NCBI RefSeq assembly: GCF_035046485.1
Contig: NC_085138.1
Coordinates: 341,446,263 to 341,510,262, forward strand
DNA length: 64,000 bases
Direction: 5' to 3'
Source of the DNA: Aedes albopictus
Taxonomy: Eukaryota > Arthropoda > Insecta > Diptera > Culicidae
Position numbers and translations under genes: made by a program
Notes under the pieces: generated by a model
The model's database searches: none
What the model was told of the DNA's origin: nothing
The model's input: the letters and a program-made list of their open reading frames with translations, nothing else
Shown here: positions 42,273 through 52,982 of the stretch, in pieces
Numbering within the stretch: the stretch's first letter is position 1
Layout of the letters: the number at the start of each line of letters is the position of its first letter

Positions 42273-43538
42273 AAAATGACGAATTATTTCTCTATTATTT
42301 CCACAAATAGAAAGAACTTTATCATCCGCAAACTGATAAAAATAACAACCATTTGGAATGATAGATATTATATCACTAGTGAACAAATTTTATAAAAAGG
42401 GACTTAAACAAGATCCTTGAGGAAGACCAAAATAACTATACCGAATCAATTTTGAGGATCCTTCATGAAAAAAATGTAGAATTTTGAATGAAAAGAGATT
42501 ATATAGAAAATTTGTAATTATTATTGGAATTTTTAAATTGTTTAATTTATTAAAAAGTAAATCAATTAACACCGAATCATAGGCACCAGAAACATCAAGA
42601 AAAGTTGATACAACATCTTGTTTTTTATTAAATGCTAAATTAATTTGTGAAGCTAAAAGAGCAACGCAATCTCGAGTGCCAGATCCTTTCCTAAATCCAA
42701 ATTGACAAGATGGCAAAATTTGATTATTCTCGGCCCATAATTCAAGACGATTCAATAACATTCTTTCCATGAGTTTACGAAGACAAGATAATAAACTAAT
42801 CGGTCTACGACTATCAACCGATGAAGGATCTTTGCCTGGTTTAACAATACTAACAATTTTGATAAAACGCCATTCTGTTGGAAATATATTTTGGGATAAA
42901 AATAAATTATACAATGACAATAAATGTGTCTTTCCTTCTAATGGTAAATTTTGCAACACAACAAATTTTATATCATCAATCCCCGGAGAAGTATTATTTG
43001 TAATAGATAATGCTAAATCTAATTCTTCTATGGAAAAAGAAGCGCAAAGTTCTGGAAAGTAATTATACTTCTGATGATTTTTGAAGTTAATGAATTGAGG
43101 AACATAATCGGGACAAATTTTAGATGCAAATTTTTCAATCCAGTCTTCAGAATATTCCGAAATATTTGGCGAAGAAGAGTCGTAATTTCTTAAATTTCTA
43201 GCTACAGACCATAATGTTGATAAAGATGTTTCTCTGTCTAGATTTTCAATAAAATGTTTCCAATAATTCCTCTTTTTAAATTTAGTTACACGAACAAATT
43301 GCGCTTCTGCTTTACAGTATGAAAAATAATTTTCCCGTGATCCTGAACGGCGAAATTTTTTAAAAGCTTCTGATTTATTTTTCAGGGCAAATGAACAATC
43401 ACTATCCCACCAAAATGAAGGACGTTTTTTATTAGCAGGTTTTGAAATAATTTTGTATTTTTGAGATTTAATTAAACAACGCATTAATATTTCAGAAAAA
43501 AAGTTTATAATTTTCAAGTGGAGAAACAGAATGATCAA
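42273..43538 (-). pseudogene. I-clade ORF2, reverse transcriptase part
   Basis: RT motifs in order: FSIEELDLALSITNNTSPGI, IFPTEWRFIKIVSIVKPGKD, RRPISLLSCLRKLMERMLLN, CQFGFRKGSGTRDC, TFLDVSGAYDSV and FGLPQGSCLSPFL. A TAA stop at 42390 follows (one base from a Tyr codon), yet the same frame continues to YQFADDKVLSI with an intact FADD box (about 42320-42340). The insertion at 40579-42272 then cuts the gene. Confidence 0.88.
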
Positions 43539-44301
43539 AAGTATTCAAAGAAAATGAAATAAGATCAGCAAACTTCTGCCAATCAACATTTTTGCATAAA
43601 TCAGGAACATAAGGTTTATTATATGATTGATTATGATCTGTTTTACAAATCCCTATCAAAATTGGTAAATGGTCACTACCATTCGGATCATCAATTGTTT
43701 TCCAAGAAGAAATGAAAGATAAAGAGTTTGAACAAAGAGATAAATCAATACAAGTATGTTGAGCTGGAGGAACAGCAATCCTCGTAAAAGATCCGTCATT
43801 CAAAATATTCAAATTTAGTTCATCAATTAAATCCATAATCAAATTACCTCTACCATCAGATTTGTCACTTCCCCAAGCTATATTGTGAGCATTAAAATCT
43901 CCTAATATAAAAAATGTAGATGGAATATTATCTAAAATAGTTTTCATTTGTGATATTTGAAAAGTGGTATTGGGAGGAATGTAAACACAAACAATATTAT
44001 TATTATTAACAGAAATGGCAATAAATTCAATTGATGATTCGAAAGGTAAATTCAAATGTTTAAACTGAATTCCATTACGGATTCCAATCAAAACTCCTCC
44101 ATATGAATCATTTCTATCTTTACGAATGATGTTATAAGAAGAAATATGCAAATGTTTGCTATCAACCAACCAAGTTTCATTTAAGCAAAAAATATCAATA
44201 TCCAAATTAAATAATAAAGTTTTCAACCTATCAATTTTGGGTATAATACTGCGACAGTTCCATTGCAAAATATTGAATAAATTTTGATTAATACAAGCCA
44301 T
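43492..44301 (-). pseudogene. I-clade ORF2, endonuclease part
   Basis: Opens at ATG 44301 with QNLFNILQWNCRSIIPKIDR, the usual AP-endonuclease start, followed by CLNETWL, SYGGVLIGIRNG, FILGDFNAHNIAWGSD and GSDHLPILIG, so the catalytic Glu, Asp, Asn and His motifs are present. It nicks target DNA. The frame is lost at about 43495 in an A/T run, where the RT frame (43538-42273) takes over; a one-base slip is the simplest explanation. Confidence 0.88.
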
Positions 44302-44312
44302 TAAAACGAGAA

Positions 44313-45641
44313 CTATGAAGCAATGAGGGGTCCAAATGCATTCAATTTTTCAAAAAGTGAAGCAAGAAATGGTAAAACTTTTTTAATTAATTTTTTCCAA
44401 AAATCACTAAATCCTAGAAATTCAACTATTTGCTCCAAAATTTTTAAAATAGAGTTGTCATCATTTTCATTATTATTTGATGAGTTTGTAACATTATCAT
44501 TATTATTTTTATTTTCATTTTTATCTACTCTTTGAAATCCAGGTATAGTTCGTGGAGTAGAGGTAGTATTAAGAGGAGGGAAGTTTGTATCAAATGATGT
44601 TGATGGTTGAGGATCATTAGTATCATGTCTGTCAGAAAAAACTTTGGATCTTTTCCTTTTGATTGGCGGTTTATTTGATTGGAATCCTGATTCGTTATCA
44701 GCATCAGATAATGTTTCATAAATATTAGCCGAACTAAAATCACCAGAAGCTTTCAAAATTTCAGAATAAGATAATTGATGATTGATTTTGATTTGCCGAT
44801 TGTATTTTTTTTGATTAGCTTCATAAACTGAACAATTTTTAAGAGAGTTGTGCTGTTTTTGACAATAAATACACTCATCTGAATGTTTACTACATTCTGA
44901 TGAACAATGAGGTTGTCCACATTTGGAACATTTAGGTTTATTTGAATAATATTCTGAGGTGTGTCCAAACAAAAGGCATCGAGTACAATGCATCAATTTC
45001 GGAAAATATAGTCTAACATCAAAAGTTACATTATTAACCGATAAAATATCCGGAAGAACAGAACCGGCAAAAGTTATCTTTATGCAATCCGAATGAATGT
45101 ACTTCGATTCATTGCCTTTAAAAATTAATTTTGATAATCGACTACAATCCAAAATTTTAACTGGGGAAATGGATTTATTTTTAAAAATTCCTAAACCAAA
45201 ATTTATGATGTCATCGCAACATAGAGTTTCATCATAAATGACACCATTAATTTCGCATGAATCGCATGGAGCGTACACGCGATACGAATTTTGAAATAAA
45301 TTTGATTCAAGGAGAGCATTTGCATCTCCACGAGAACCAAAAACTACCCTTAATTTATCTAAAGAAACCTTCTTGATTTCCTTTACTGATTTGTATCGTT
45401 TGTAAACTTCAGCAGAAATAAGGAGAACATTAATTGGTCTCTCCTTTTTCCTGAAATAAACTACATATGGACCAAGAAAAGTAGATGGAAAAATTTTCAC
45501 TCTAACTGGTTTTGATGTTGCTGCAGGAATAGCAGACAAATCCTCCTCTTTTGAATCTGATCTTGATCTCTCGAGCCGCAATCCAACGAAACGTTCAATA
45601 ACAGCGATCGTAAACTTGTACTCTTGAACAACGACGCTCAC
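44313..45641 (-). CDS. I-clade ORF1 (Gag-like nucleic-acid-binding protein)
   Basis: A 442-residue open frame on the minus strand, 11 bases upstream of ORF2. The N-terminal two thirds has an RRM-like region, as in I-element ORF1 proteins. CCHC-type motifs sit at residues about 225-285: CTRCLLFGHTSEYYSNKPKC, CSKCGQPHCSSEC and CIYCQKQHNSLKNC. In the first knuckle the last Cys position is a Tyr. A Ser/Asn-rich linker follows (NKNNNDNVTNSSNNNENDDN). No stop interrupts it, so it may still be translatable. Confidence 0.85.
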   Translation of the reverse strand: MSVVVQEYKFTIAVIERFVGLRLERSRSDSKEEDLSAIPAATSKPVRVKIFPSTFLGPYVVYFRKKERPINVLLISAEVYKRYKSVKEIKKVSLDKLRVVFGSRGDANALLESNLFQNSYRVYAPCDSCEINGVIYDETLCCDDIINFGLGIFKNKSISPVKILDCSRLSKLIFKGNESKYIHSDCIKITFAGSVLPDILSVNNVTFDVRLYFPKLMHCTRCLLFGHTSEYYSNKPKCSKCGQPHCSSECSKHSDECIYCQKQHNSLKNCSVYEANQKKYNRQIKINHQLSYSEILKASGDFSSANIYETLSDADNESGFQSNKPPIKRKRSKVFSDRHDTNDPQPSTSFDTNFPPLNTTSTPRTIPGFQRVDKNENKNNNDNVTNSSNNNENDDNSILKILEQIVEFLGFSDFWKKLIKKVLPFLASLFEKLNAFGPLIAS

Positions 45642-45859
45642 AGGATACCGCTATGTGTTGTACACTTGTAATCCACTGTCGAGAATCCAACCGCAGCACA
45701 CCGACTTCAATCCGCAATCCTTGAAAAATTTTCACCCTGAAACGAGAGAAAATGTCAGTCGCAGGAAAAACTCCGCCTTTGTCAAGTCAAGGCCTGCTAT
45801 GGCAATGAATTTTTCACTATTCTTGGCATCCCAATAAATTTTGGGCACCCGGTGTTTAA

Positions 45860-46060
45860 GGACAAGGTATTTGGAGTACATTGCTCAAAATTTCTAGAGC
45901 ACCGTTTTTAAGAACCGTTGAACGGATTTGGATTAAAATGCATCACGCTGTTGAGAACCACTGAACAATTAGCGTGATGCATTTTCATCCAAATCCGTTC
46001 AACGGTTCTAAAAAACGGTGCCCTAGAAATTTTGAGCTATGTACTCCAAATACCTTGTCC
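45860..46060. mobile_element. 201-bp TTAA-flanked foldback MITE
   Basis: TTAA (45856-45859), then GGACAAGGTATTTGGAGTAC running into about 95 bp of inverted repeat, ending GTACTCCAAATACCTTGTCC, then TTAA (46061-46064). Only about 15 bases separate the arms, with few mismatches. The target fits a piggyBac-like mechanism although the ends are GGA rather than CCC. Confidence 0.8.
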
Positions 46061-46064
46061 TTAA

Positions 46065-47640
46065 ACCCGTTTGAAACTATTTTCAATCTGCCACCTGAAT
46101 ATGATGGATCTTATCCTAATTACTGACAAAGGCTGATTAGATGAACTTTGCGCGAATTCAATACCCTAGAATATTAAACGTTTTTGCTTACATTTGCAAG
46201 TTTCCTCAGCACCACATTCTTTGTTCGTTAACATGTTGCGACACTCGCATGGATGACGTGATTGACAAAAAAAAATCAAGGTAAGTAATGATATTTCCCG
46301 TGAGAATCTCTTCATGAAATCTATGAAAGTTTTGGTAATATGGCCCAGGGGGTCCAAAATATATTGGAACTTCACATTCATCGTGACAACTCCTGAGTTT
46401 TTTGCTTGAACACAATCACGTGTAAACCCTTCGAAAAAAGTTGCGGAAGAATTTTTGCCAATAATTTTGGATTTTTTTCTACAGTTTTTTTTTTTTTAAA
46501 TTCTTTTAGTTATTTTTTGGGGCATATTTGCTGTAAATCTTTTGATGATTTCTACATCGATGCCTTTCGGAAATCCGTCGGGAATCCCTACTTAAATTTC
46601 TTCAGCATACTCTTCGGGAGATCCTTCAGAATTTTTTTTTTTATGAATTCTTACGGAAACTGCTTTTTAAATTTCTTCGACAAATCTATTGCAATATCTT
46701 TCTGATTTTCCTTCAAGTATTTCCTTTGGAAACACCCTTAGGCTTTCCTTGAGGGGTATACCGCAATAGATCAAATATTGGTCTCAGTGGTTATGCCCCG
46801 AACAGAGAAAAAAAATTATTTGATTTTTTTTTTTGGCAGCTTATATGAGAATTTCTTTGGCAATTTCATTAGGAATGCCTCAGGCAGTTTTTCGGTACTA
46901 TCTCTTCAGATTCCTTCGGAATTCCTTTACTGATTTGTTCTGAAATATATTTCTTAAAATATTTTTCACAAATACCAATGGGTAATTTCTGCATTTCCAA
47001 TGGAATTGTATGAGAAATATTTAAAGGAATAACCGAAGGAATTCAAGATGAAACTACCGAAGGAATTCCCAAAGGATATTGCGAAAGAGTTGTGGACGGA
47101 ATTCCCAACATAATTGCCTGTGAAATTCAAAGATAGATATTGGATAGAATTTATAGTTAAATTGTTGTAATTTTGAAAAAAAAATGAAAATAATTATCGA
47201 AGGATTTAAAAATTAATACCGTAAGAACTTATAAAGAAATCGCTGAGAAATTTCCTGTACAAGTTTAATATAAATTATTATAGCAATTAACAAACAACAA
47301 TTTTAAAGAAATTTTCTAAGAATATTTCGGAAAGAGAATGCCGAAGAAATCCCTACAGGAATTGCTTAAGCAGTTTTCGGAGGAATAAAAGTAAGAATCT
47401 CAATAAAATTGCCAAATTAATTTTAATAGGCGTTGCAATAGAAATTCCCAAAGCAATTTCCGCATGAATTTACAATGGGATAACTAAAAAATAATTAAAT
47501 AAATTGCCATTGAAATTTCTTTTGTTTTAATCTTCTTTTAATTTGTTAATTTTAATTTACCAAGGAAACTAGGAATTCAATGACACATATTGCCCATTTA
47601 CTGGCATTTTACCAGAAACTTGTAATTAAAAGGCACGAAA
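46065..47640. repeat. Degenerate quasi-periodic repeat array
   Basis: A long series of drifting words such as GGAATTCCTTCGG, AATTGCCGAAGGAATT and TTTCTTCGGC, changing orientation near 46980. It is interspersed with A- and T-tracts. Short open frames inside have no recognisable domains. Confidence 0.45.
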
Positions 47641-47688
47641 TGTTGCTAATTGACAAATTGAGAGGTAAAATTTGTGGAAAAAAAATCG

Positions 47689-47761
47689 CATTCTGGTGGG
47701 ATTCGAACCCACGATACCGTATTCGCCAGACCGGCGCTTTAACCACCTAAGCAACAGAACA
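47689..47761 (-). tRNA. tRNA-like sequence, probably a tRNA pseudogene
   Basis: 73 bases on the minus strand fold as a near-tRNA. The acceptor stem TGTTCTG/CAGAATG pairs with two wobbles, the D arm is GCTTAGGTGGTTAAAGC, and the T arm GTGGGTTCGAATCCCAC is perfect. A/B boxes are good and a T8 pol III terminator follows (plus 47678-47685). The anticodon arm CCGGTCTGGCGAATACGG is one base too long and mispaired, so it is probably a pseudogene of Thr-type ancestry, or a SINE head. Confidence 0.5.
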
Positions 47762-48386
47762 ATTAATGATTCTGCGGAATAGAAAGCGTAACTGGTTCCA
47801 AAGCCACACTGTGAACACTTCTATTTCACAAACCTATCTCTCTTTCGGCTTAGATACCAATCCACAATACACCCCGTTTCTATTCCGCATAAACTATAAA
47901 TTTGTACAAAAGTTCCCGAAAAAAAAAATTCCAAATAAATTTCTGTACAACTTTCAATTAAAGTACCAAAACAATCCTCTTGCTTTGCCGAAGGAATTTT
48001 GAAAGAAATCGCTGAAGTAATATCCAAGGGAATTATCAAAGGAGTTTGAAACTAGCGAAGGAAATATTTTTTCGAAAACTTCTTGAAGAAATTGACGAAC
48101 GATTTTGAAATGCATTGCTGGAGAAATTAATAAAAAAAAAAAACTAAAATAATTCTAAAAAAAATGTCGAAGGAATCCCTAAAGGCATCGTTGAGACAAA
48201 TGTTATGAGAATAATCGAAACAATTCATAAATAAATTGCGAAAAAAAAGTTTAAATGCATTATTGAAATAAATGAAAATAATTTAACGAATAAATGCATA
48301 AGAAATCACAATTTTTGAAATAATCGCCGAATTAATTTTCAACATTCTAATATACCAGTTTTAGTAAAAAAAATGTAGTCCTAGGA
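47762..48386. repeat. Degenerate repeat sequence
   Basis: Continuation of the GAAGAAATTG/GAAGGAATT-type texture. No gene seen. It ends at the Feilai target-site duplication. Confidence 0.4.
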
Positions 48387-48398
48387 TGCTGCACTCTT

Positions 48399-48574
48399 TT
48401 TTTTATCTGTATTACGAGATTTTTAGCCCTAGGTTAGTTCATCTCGGGACCCACGCTTTACTTCCCTTCCGAAGGAAGAACTCACATTTTGCGAGTTTGT
48501 CGGGAGTGGGATTTGATCCCAGGTCCTCGGCGTGATAGTCTAGTGTTCTAACCATCACACCAGGTCCGCTCCAG
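48399..48574 (-). mobile_element. Feilai-like tRNA-derived SINE
   Basis: The minus strand starts GGAGCGGACCTGGTGTGATG, with an A box GTGATGGTTAGAAC, a B-box-like GGATCAAATCCC (plus 48511-48520), CTTCCTTCGGAAGGGAAGTA and an A-rich tail. The 12-bp duplication TGCTGCACTCTT (48387-48398 and 48575-48586) bounds it exactly. The sequence matches the Feilai family of Aedes as I know it, which supports the species inference. Confidence 0.9.
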
Positions 48575-48586
48575 TGCTGCACTCTT

Positions 48587-49903
48587 GGTTTTCAAGTAAT
48601 TCAACAAAATGGGTTCCGCCCTAGATTCCGCCTGTATTCAAACGTCTCAAAATTATTCTGGAAAAGTATTCCTAATTACAATTGAAAAGCTGAGTTCGAG
48701 CCGAAAATACAATTTTGTCGATAACTTTTTACATTTGTTCTGGAAAAGTGTTATTTTATACATAATTGTTTTCTAGGAACGAAACACGTACTTCGACTAC
48801 CAGTTGCAGTCTCCATCGGTGTCAATTATTCAAATGATAGTTCATATCTTTATTAACCCTCTAATACCCAACCCCGCCTTTAGATGGGATATAGCTTGAG
48901 CATTTTTGTATTTTTTCTTTCCTAGGCAATCAAAACTTTCATATTTTTGGCTGATATTTAACCGTCTATTTCCCAATTTTTTGGTCATCTCTCAGATGTC
49001 ATTGTTTCTTACTTGTTTCTTACATTCTATTATAGTAAAAGAGTTTTGGGGGAGTTGAATACACTCTAAATCTATTTTCCACAAAATTACACGAAAAATT
49101 AAATTTTCAATGAAAAAAAAAATTAAAGCAGTTTAACAATAATCATAAAATCTCAAAATGTTTTCGTCTAAATAAATCTGTATCCCACAAAATAAAAATT
49201 AGAAAAATCAAAAACCAAAACTCACAAAATCGGGTTAAAAAAGAAAGTACATAGAAAAAGAAAATTGAAATCGCAAACTCTAATGAAGACCACATTTGCT
49301 TCGAATCCCAAGTAATATTTTGATGAGTAATTGGTCTTGTAGAGGTTTTTAGAACTGCCATTTTACCTTATACCTTTTATTTTGGGTTTGAAATGGTTTT
49401 AAGAACCTCTTCTAGTCCATTTGACTAAAAATGTTACTTGGGATGGCTGTATGCCAAACCAAATTAATCTAAAGTTGCCCATTACTCACAATGAATTCTC
49501 CTAGCGAACAACTATTTGGGCTACAACCCTGCATCCACTAAATACAACTAATATCCAGTAGTGGGTACTAGTACCAACGCTGCATACTGATTGAGTCTAA
49601 ACTCAAGGAAGTTCTCGTGCCGCAGCAGCGTCGTCGTCATCGCTACCGTAGGCCATTCATTCCGTTCCGTGCCGTAGCGTAGCACTGCGGCAAAACTACC
49701 GCGGAGAGTCGAATGCTCGCCATGCACGTTGTACAATGTCTTGCTACAGTGGTGGTCCACGAATTTGTACCTTTCTTTTTGTTATCTTTTTTATACATAA
49801 TGATCAGTTTTGTAGGACGAGGTTCCGAGTTAATTATAAGTTGATTATGCCATTTTCATATGAGTAAACCTAGCTTCAAGACAAATATTATAGATACGTA
49901 GTA
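48587..49903. other. Unrecognised sequence with a dispersed repeat
   Basis: 48850-49045 is the second copy of the dispersed repeat at 35167-35590. 49305-49445 contains an inverted pair (GAATCCCAAGTAATATTTTG against AAAATGTTACTTGGGAT), a possible short MITE. The rest has no recognisable feature. Confidence 0.35.
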
Positions 49904-50160
49904 TTTCAGGCCAAACATTTCAATAGGTCCTATCTGCATTTAAGAGGCTCTCTTTGTTCACTTTCTCTTTGAGTCATTACAATGTAATGATACACTTTTC
50001 AACTACTTTTGCAGTACAAATCAAAAGACGATTGTTTTGATCATCGTTCTATGCAAGGAGACAATCATAATTCATATAAACATCTGAGATATGACCGAAA
50101 GAGAGGGAAACCAAAGAGAGCCTCTCTTCTGCAGATTGGACCTTTAGAAATATTTGGCCT
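49904..50160. mobile_element. ~257-bp MITE with long inverted repeats
   Basis: The left arm, CAGGCCAAACATTTCAATAG and on through GAGGCTCTCTTTG, is the inverse of CAAAGAGAGCCTCTCTT to ATATTTGGCCTG, about 55 bp with several mismatches. ATTT flanks both sides but a clear TSD is not established. Confidence 0.65.
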
Positions 50161-50166
50161 GATTTA

Positions 50167-51413
50167 TAGACTGTTTCAGAAATTATAAATACACTTTGTT
50201 TTTTAAATTAAATGAACTGCTCTAATGGTTTTTACCAACTTCTTTCAGAGTATAGCATATTGTACTCCATATTTTTGTATTTCCTTTCAATTGTCTTGAT
50301 ATTTTAAAGAACAGTCGAGTTCTCTAACAAATAACTTAATTTTTCAAATTTGAGGGGCCCAGAATCAAAGGGGTGTAAGTGACCATTTTGTCGATTTTAA
50401 GCTGTGCATATCATAAAATTCTTCAGATTTCAAGCTTTCAGGAACTTTTTTAAGATTGTTTCTACGATGATTAGAAAAATTACTATAATTCAGAGAAAAT
50501 TGGGTTGATTTTGAAATTCCATACATTTTGTATGGGATAAAAAATTGGTCAAAAACTTTAAACCCCATTTACTCGAAAGTGGGTTTTTGTCACTTACACC
50601 CCTTTGCTTCTAATCCCCTCATTTGCATTTGCACAAAGGTGGTTTTTAATGATTTCAACATTATTTATCACTAAATGCCAAAAATTATCTAAATGTTTAT
50701 CACATTCGCTTCTCAACAAGTTGTCTAAGGAATGCCTTGGTCAAAATTTGGGAAAAATCGATAAAGGCATTTCCACAACATTTTTTCGGAGATCAATTTT
50801 CTTATTTTTTAAGGTAGTAGAATACCTTAACAACATAAGAACATAAGAATTACCACACAGTTTCTTAGCTTTCCTAAACGCATTTAATTTAAACAAATTT
50901 GTTTTTTCAGCTCATTCGATCCTTTAGATAGCAAAGCTTGTCATACCATAAAAACGAATGAAGTAAGCAGTAATTAAGATATTCGTTTGCTTAACGTTTG
51001 TTGCTACTGGTGTTGTTGAGAAATTTGAAACAAAAAACTTTGTATTGAGAAGGCCCGTAATGTTGGTTCTTGATCAAATATTCCAGTAAAAATTACTCTT
51101 ACCAATCGAGAAATATCTTTTATTATCGATACAGCAATTTTTATTGTGTTTGGAAAATAAATATTTTATCTGTGAGATATTTTTCTTTTCTACTATGCTA
51201 CATTTTTTGACCACTTTGTGCAACTTCAAATTTTAATCATCTAGTTTACAAAGCCCTATTTTTTAACTTTTACCAGAAACATTAACAAAATTGGTATTGT
51301 TTGCTTCGTTAGCATGTTTACTATAAGAGCAAGAAGAAACTTTTTTGGATATTGTGCTCAAATAGAAATGGCAGTTAATCGTTAAGGTATTTTTTAATTT
51401 CTGAAACAGTCTA
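50167..51413. mobile_element. 1.25-kb TA-flanked TIR element
   Basis: The ends TAGACTGTTTCAGAAATTA and TAATTTCTGAAACAGTCTA form a perfect 19-bp inverted repeat, with TA beside each (50165-50166 and 51414-51415). No transposase frame is seen. A smaller MITE lies inside at 50351-50622. Confidence 0.75.
50351..50622. mobile_element. 272-bp MITE nested in the 1.25-kb element
   Basis: TGAGGGGCCCAGAATCAAAG with GGGTGTAAGTGAC at the left pairs with the inverted right end GTCACTTACACCCCTTTGC to CCCCTCA. The right-end word recurs at 8104-8125 inside the pogo element. Confidence 0.7.
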
Positions 51414-51415
51414 TA

Positions 51416-52050
51416 CTAAAAATAAATCGGTAAAAAATGAATAAACTTAACCCTTTGGACCCCAACATAGAAACAGCTATATAAACACCAATTCAACAAA
51501 ACAGAATCTTTGTCGTCGGCAAAGTTGTTGGGACTTTATTGACAACCTACTTAGAACATCCTGAACACCATGAAATTTGGAAAAAACGAAATAACTGACA
51601 TACCAGTTGTTCTAAAAGCTGAATTTGGATATGGTTTACGTTCATATGTATTCATTTAACCTTTGTCAAGAATATCAAAAGGTGTTTTATATTCTGGGAT
51701 GTTCTAGGTGTTCCAAACTGTTCTAGGGTGAAGGCCTACAAATCTACAAGAATAGTTTTATATGTTTTCGCCATAAATAAAAGCATTGCATAATCTACTG
51801 AAATCCGTGAAGTTCTTGATATTTACAATGCCATTTATAGACACTATAGAGATATTCTAGGTCAGCCTTGGAGTTCAGAACTTCAGATCTACACTCGTAA
51901 CAACGGCCATATCTTTTATACTGAGTAACGTTGCATAATCAACCGCGGTTACTGGACCAATCTGGAGTCTACTTGTTTATTATATACCTTTGGGGTATTG
52001 AGGGTCGTCCAAACTATTCTATAATGAAGTCCTTCAAATCTACAATAACA
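51416..52050. other. Unrecognised AT-rich sequence
   Basis: No recognisable gene or element ends. It includes TTAACCCTTTGGACCCCAAC at 51449, a TTAACCC-type word also seen at other repeat ends. Confidence 0.3.
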
Positions 52051-52087
52051 TTTATATGTTCATTCATTTATTTAGTTAACATCAAAT

Positions 52088-52810
52088 TCATGATAATACT
52101 GAATCAACAATTTGCCGCCATAATACTCGATTTGCAGCTGCAGCTCTCCAACGTCGGTCACGCCCAACACTCGCCAGATCACGCTCCACCTGGTCCGCCC
52201 ATCGTGCTCTCTGCGCTCCACGCCTTCTTGTACCAACCGGATGGTTAGCAAACACCAACTTTGCAGGGTTGTTGTCCGGCATTCTTGCAACATGCCCTGC
52301 CCATCGTATCCTTCCGGCTTTGGCCACTTTCTGGATGCTGGGTTCGCCGTAGAGTGCAGCGAGCTCGTGGTTCATCCTTCTCCGCTACACACCGTTCTCC
52401 TGCACGCCGCCAAAGATCGTCCTTAGCACCCGTCGCTCGAAAACTCCGAGTGCTTGCAGGTCCTCCTCGAGCATCGTCCATGTCTCGTGTCCGTAGAGAA
52501 CCACCGGTCTTATTAACGTCTTGTACATGGTACATTTGGTGCGGGGGTGAATCTTTTTTGACCGCAGCTTCTTCTGGAACCCATAGTAGGCACGACTTCC
52601 ACTGATGATGCGCCTTCGTATTTCACGGCTCACGTTATTGTCAGCCGTTAGCAAGAAACCGAGGTAGACGAATTCTTCTACCACCTCGAAAGTATCCCCG
52701 TCTATCGTAACATTGCTGCCAAGGCTTGTCCTGTCTCGCTCAGTCCCACCTACCAGCATGTACTTTGTCTTAGCCGCATTCACCACCAGTCCGACCTTTG
52801 CTGCTTCACG
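52088..52810 (-). pseudogene. RTE-like ORF2 C-terminal part
   Basis: The minus strand reads AKTKYMLVGGTERDRTSLGS, VVEEFVYLGFLLTADNNVS and, after a frame break near 52390, WAGHVARMPDNNPAKLVFAN and VLWRQIVDSVLS (stop at 52088). It matches copy 1 at 32590-33301 nearly residue for residue. The preceding 60 or so residues with the FADD box are absent. Confidence 0.85.
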
Positions 52811-52817
52811 TTTCAGG

Positions 52818-52982
52818 CGTAGGGTTTGGTGACCATAGGAATGGTTTAGTGGGTACGAGGAGAGAGTAGTCCTGGATTTTACTTTTGTTGTAGAAGACGG
52901 CCTGTCAGACCTACAACCCCCTAACCTTCTGTTAGGGTGTCTCTTGAGCAGATTATCCCCCTATGGTTAAGAAGGAAAAAAA
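52818..52982 (+). mobile_element. R1 3'-end fragment inserted in the RTE element
   Basis: The plus strand matches the 3' terminal 165 bp of the R1-like element (compare 29420-29595 reversed) and ends in an A-rich tail (AAGAAGGAAAAAAA). It lies opposite to the RTE. No target-site duplication is seen; instead RTE sequence between LLFNIAL and TRLKREAAK, including the RT catalytic box, is missing. Confidence 0.8.

Larger units (their letters stand above)
38661..45807 (-). mobile_element. Full-length I-clade LINE, minus strand
   Basis: About 7.1 kb including a 1.69-kb insertion. Order on the minus strand: 5' UTR (45642-45807), ORF1 (45641-44313), ORF2 endonuclease, RT and RNase H (44301-39057), 3' UTR, and a pure TAA-repeat tail (plus ATT repeats, 38661-38688). 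RNase H and TAA tails are hallmarks of the I clade. The 14-bp duplication at both ends shows a complete insertion. ORF2 has one frameshift, one stop and one insertion; otherwise it is nearly intact. Confidence 0.9.
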
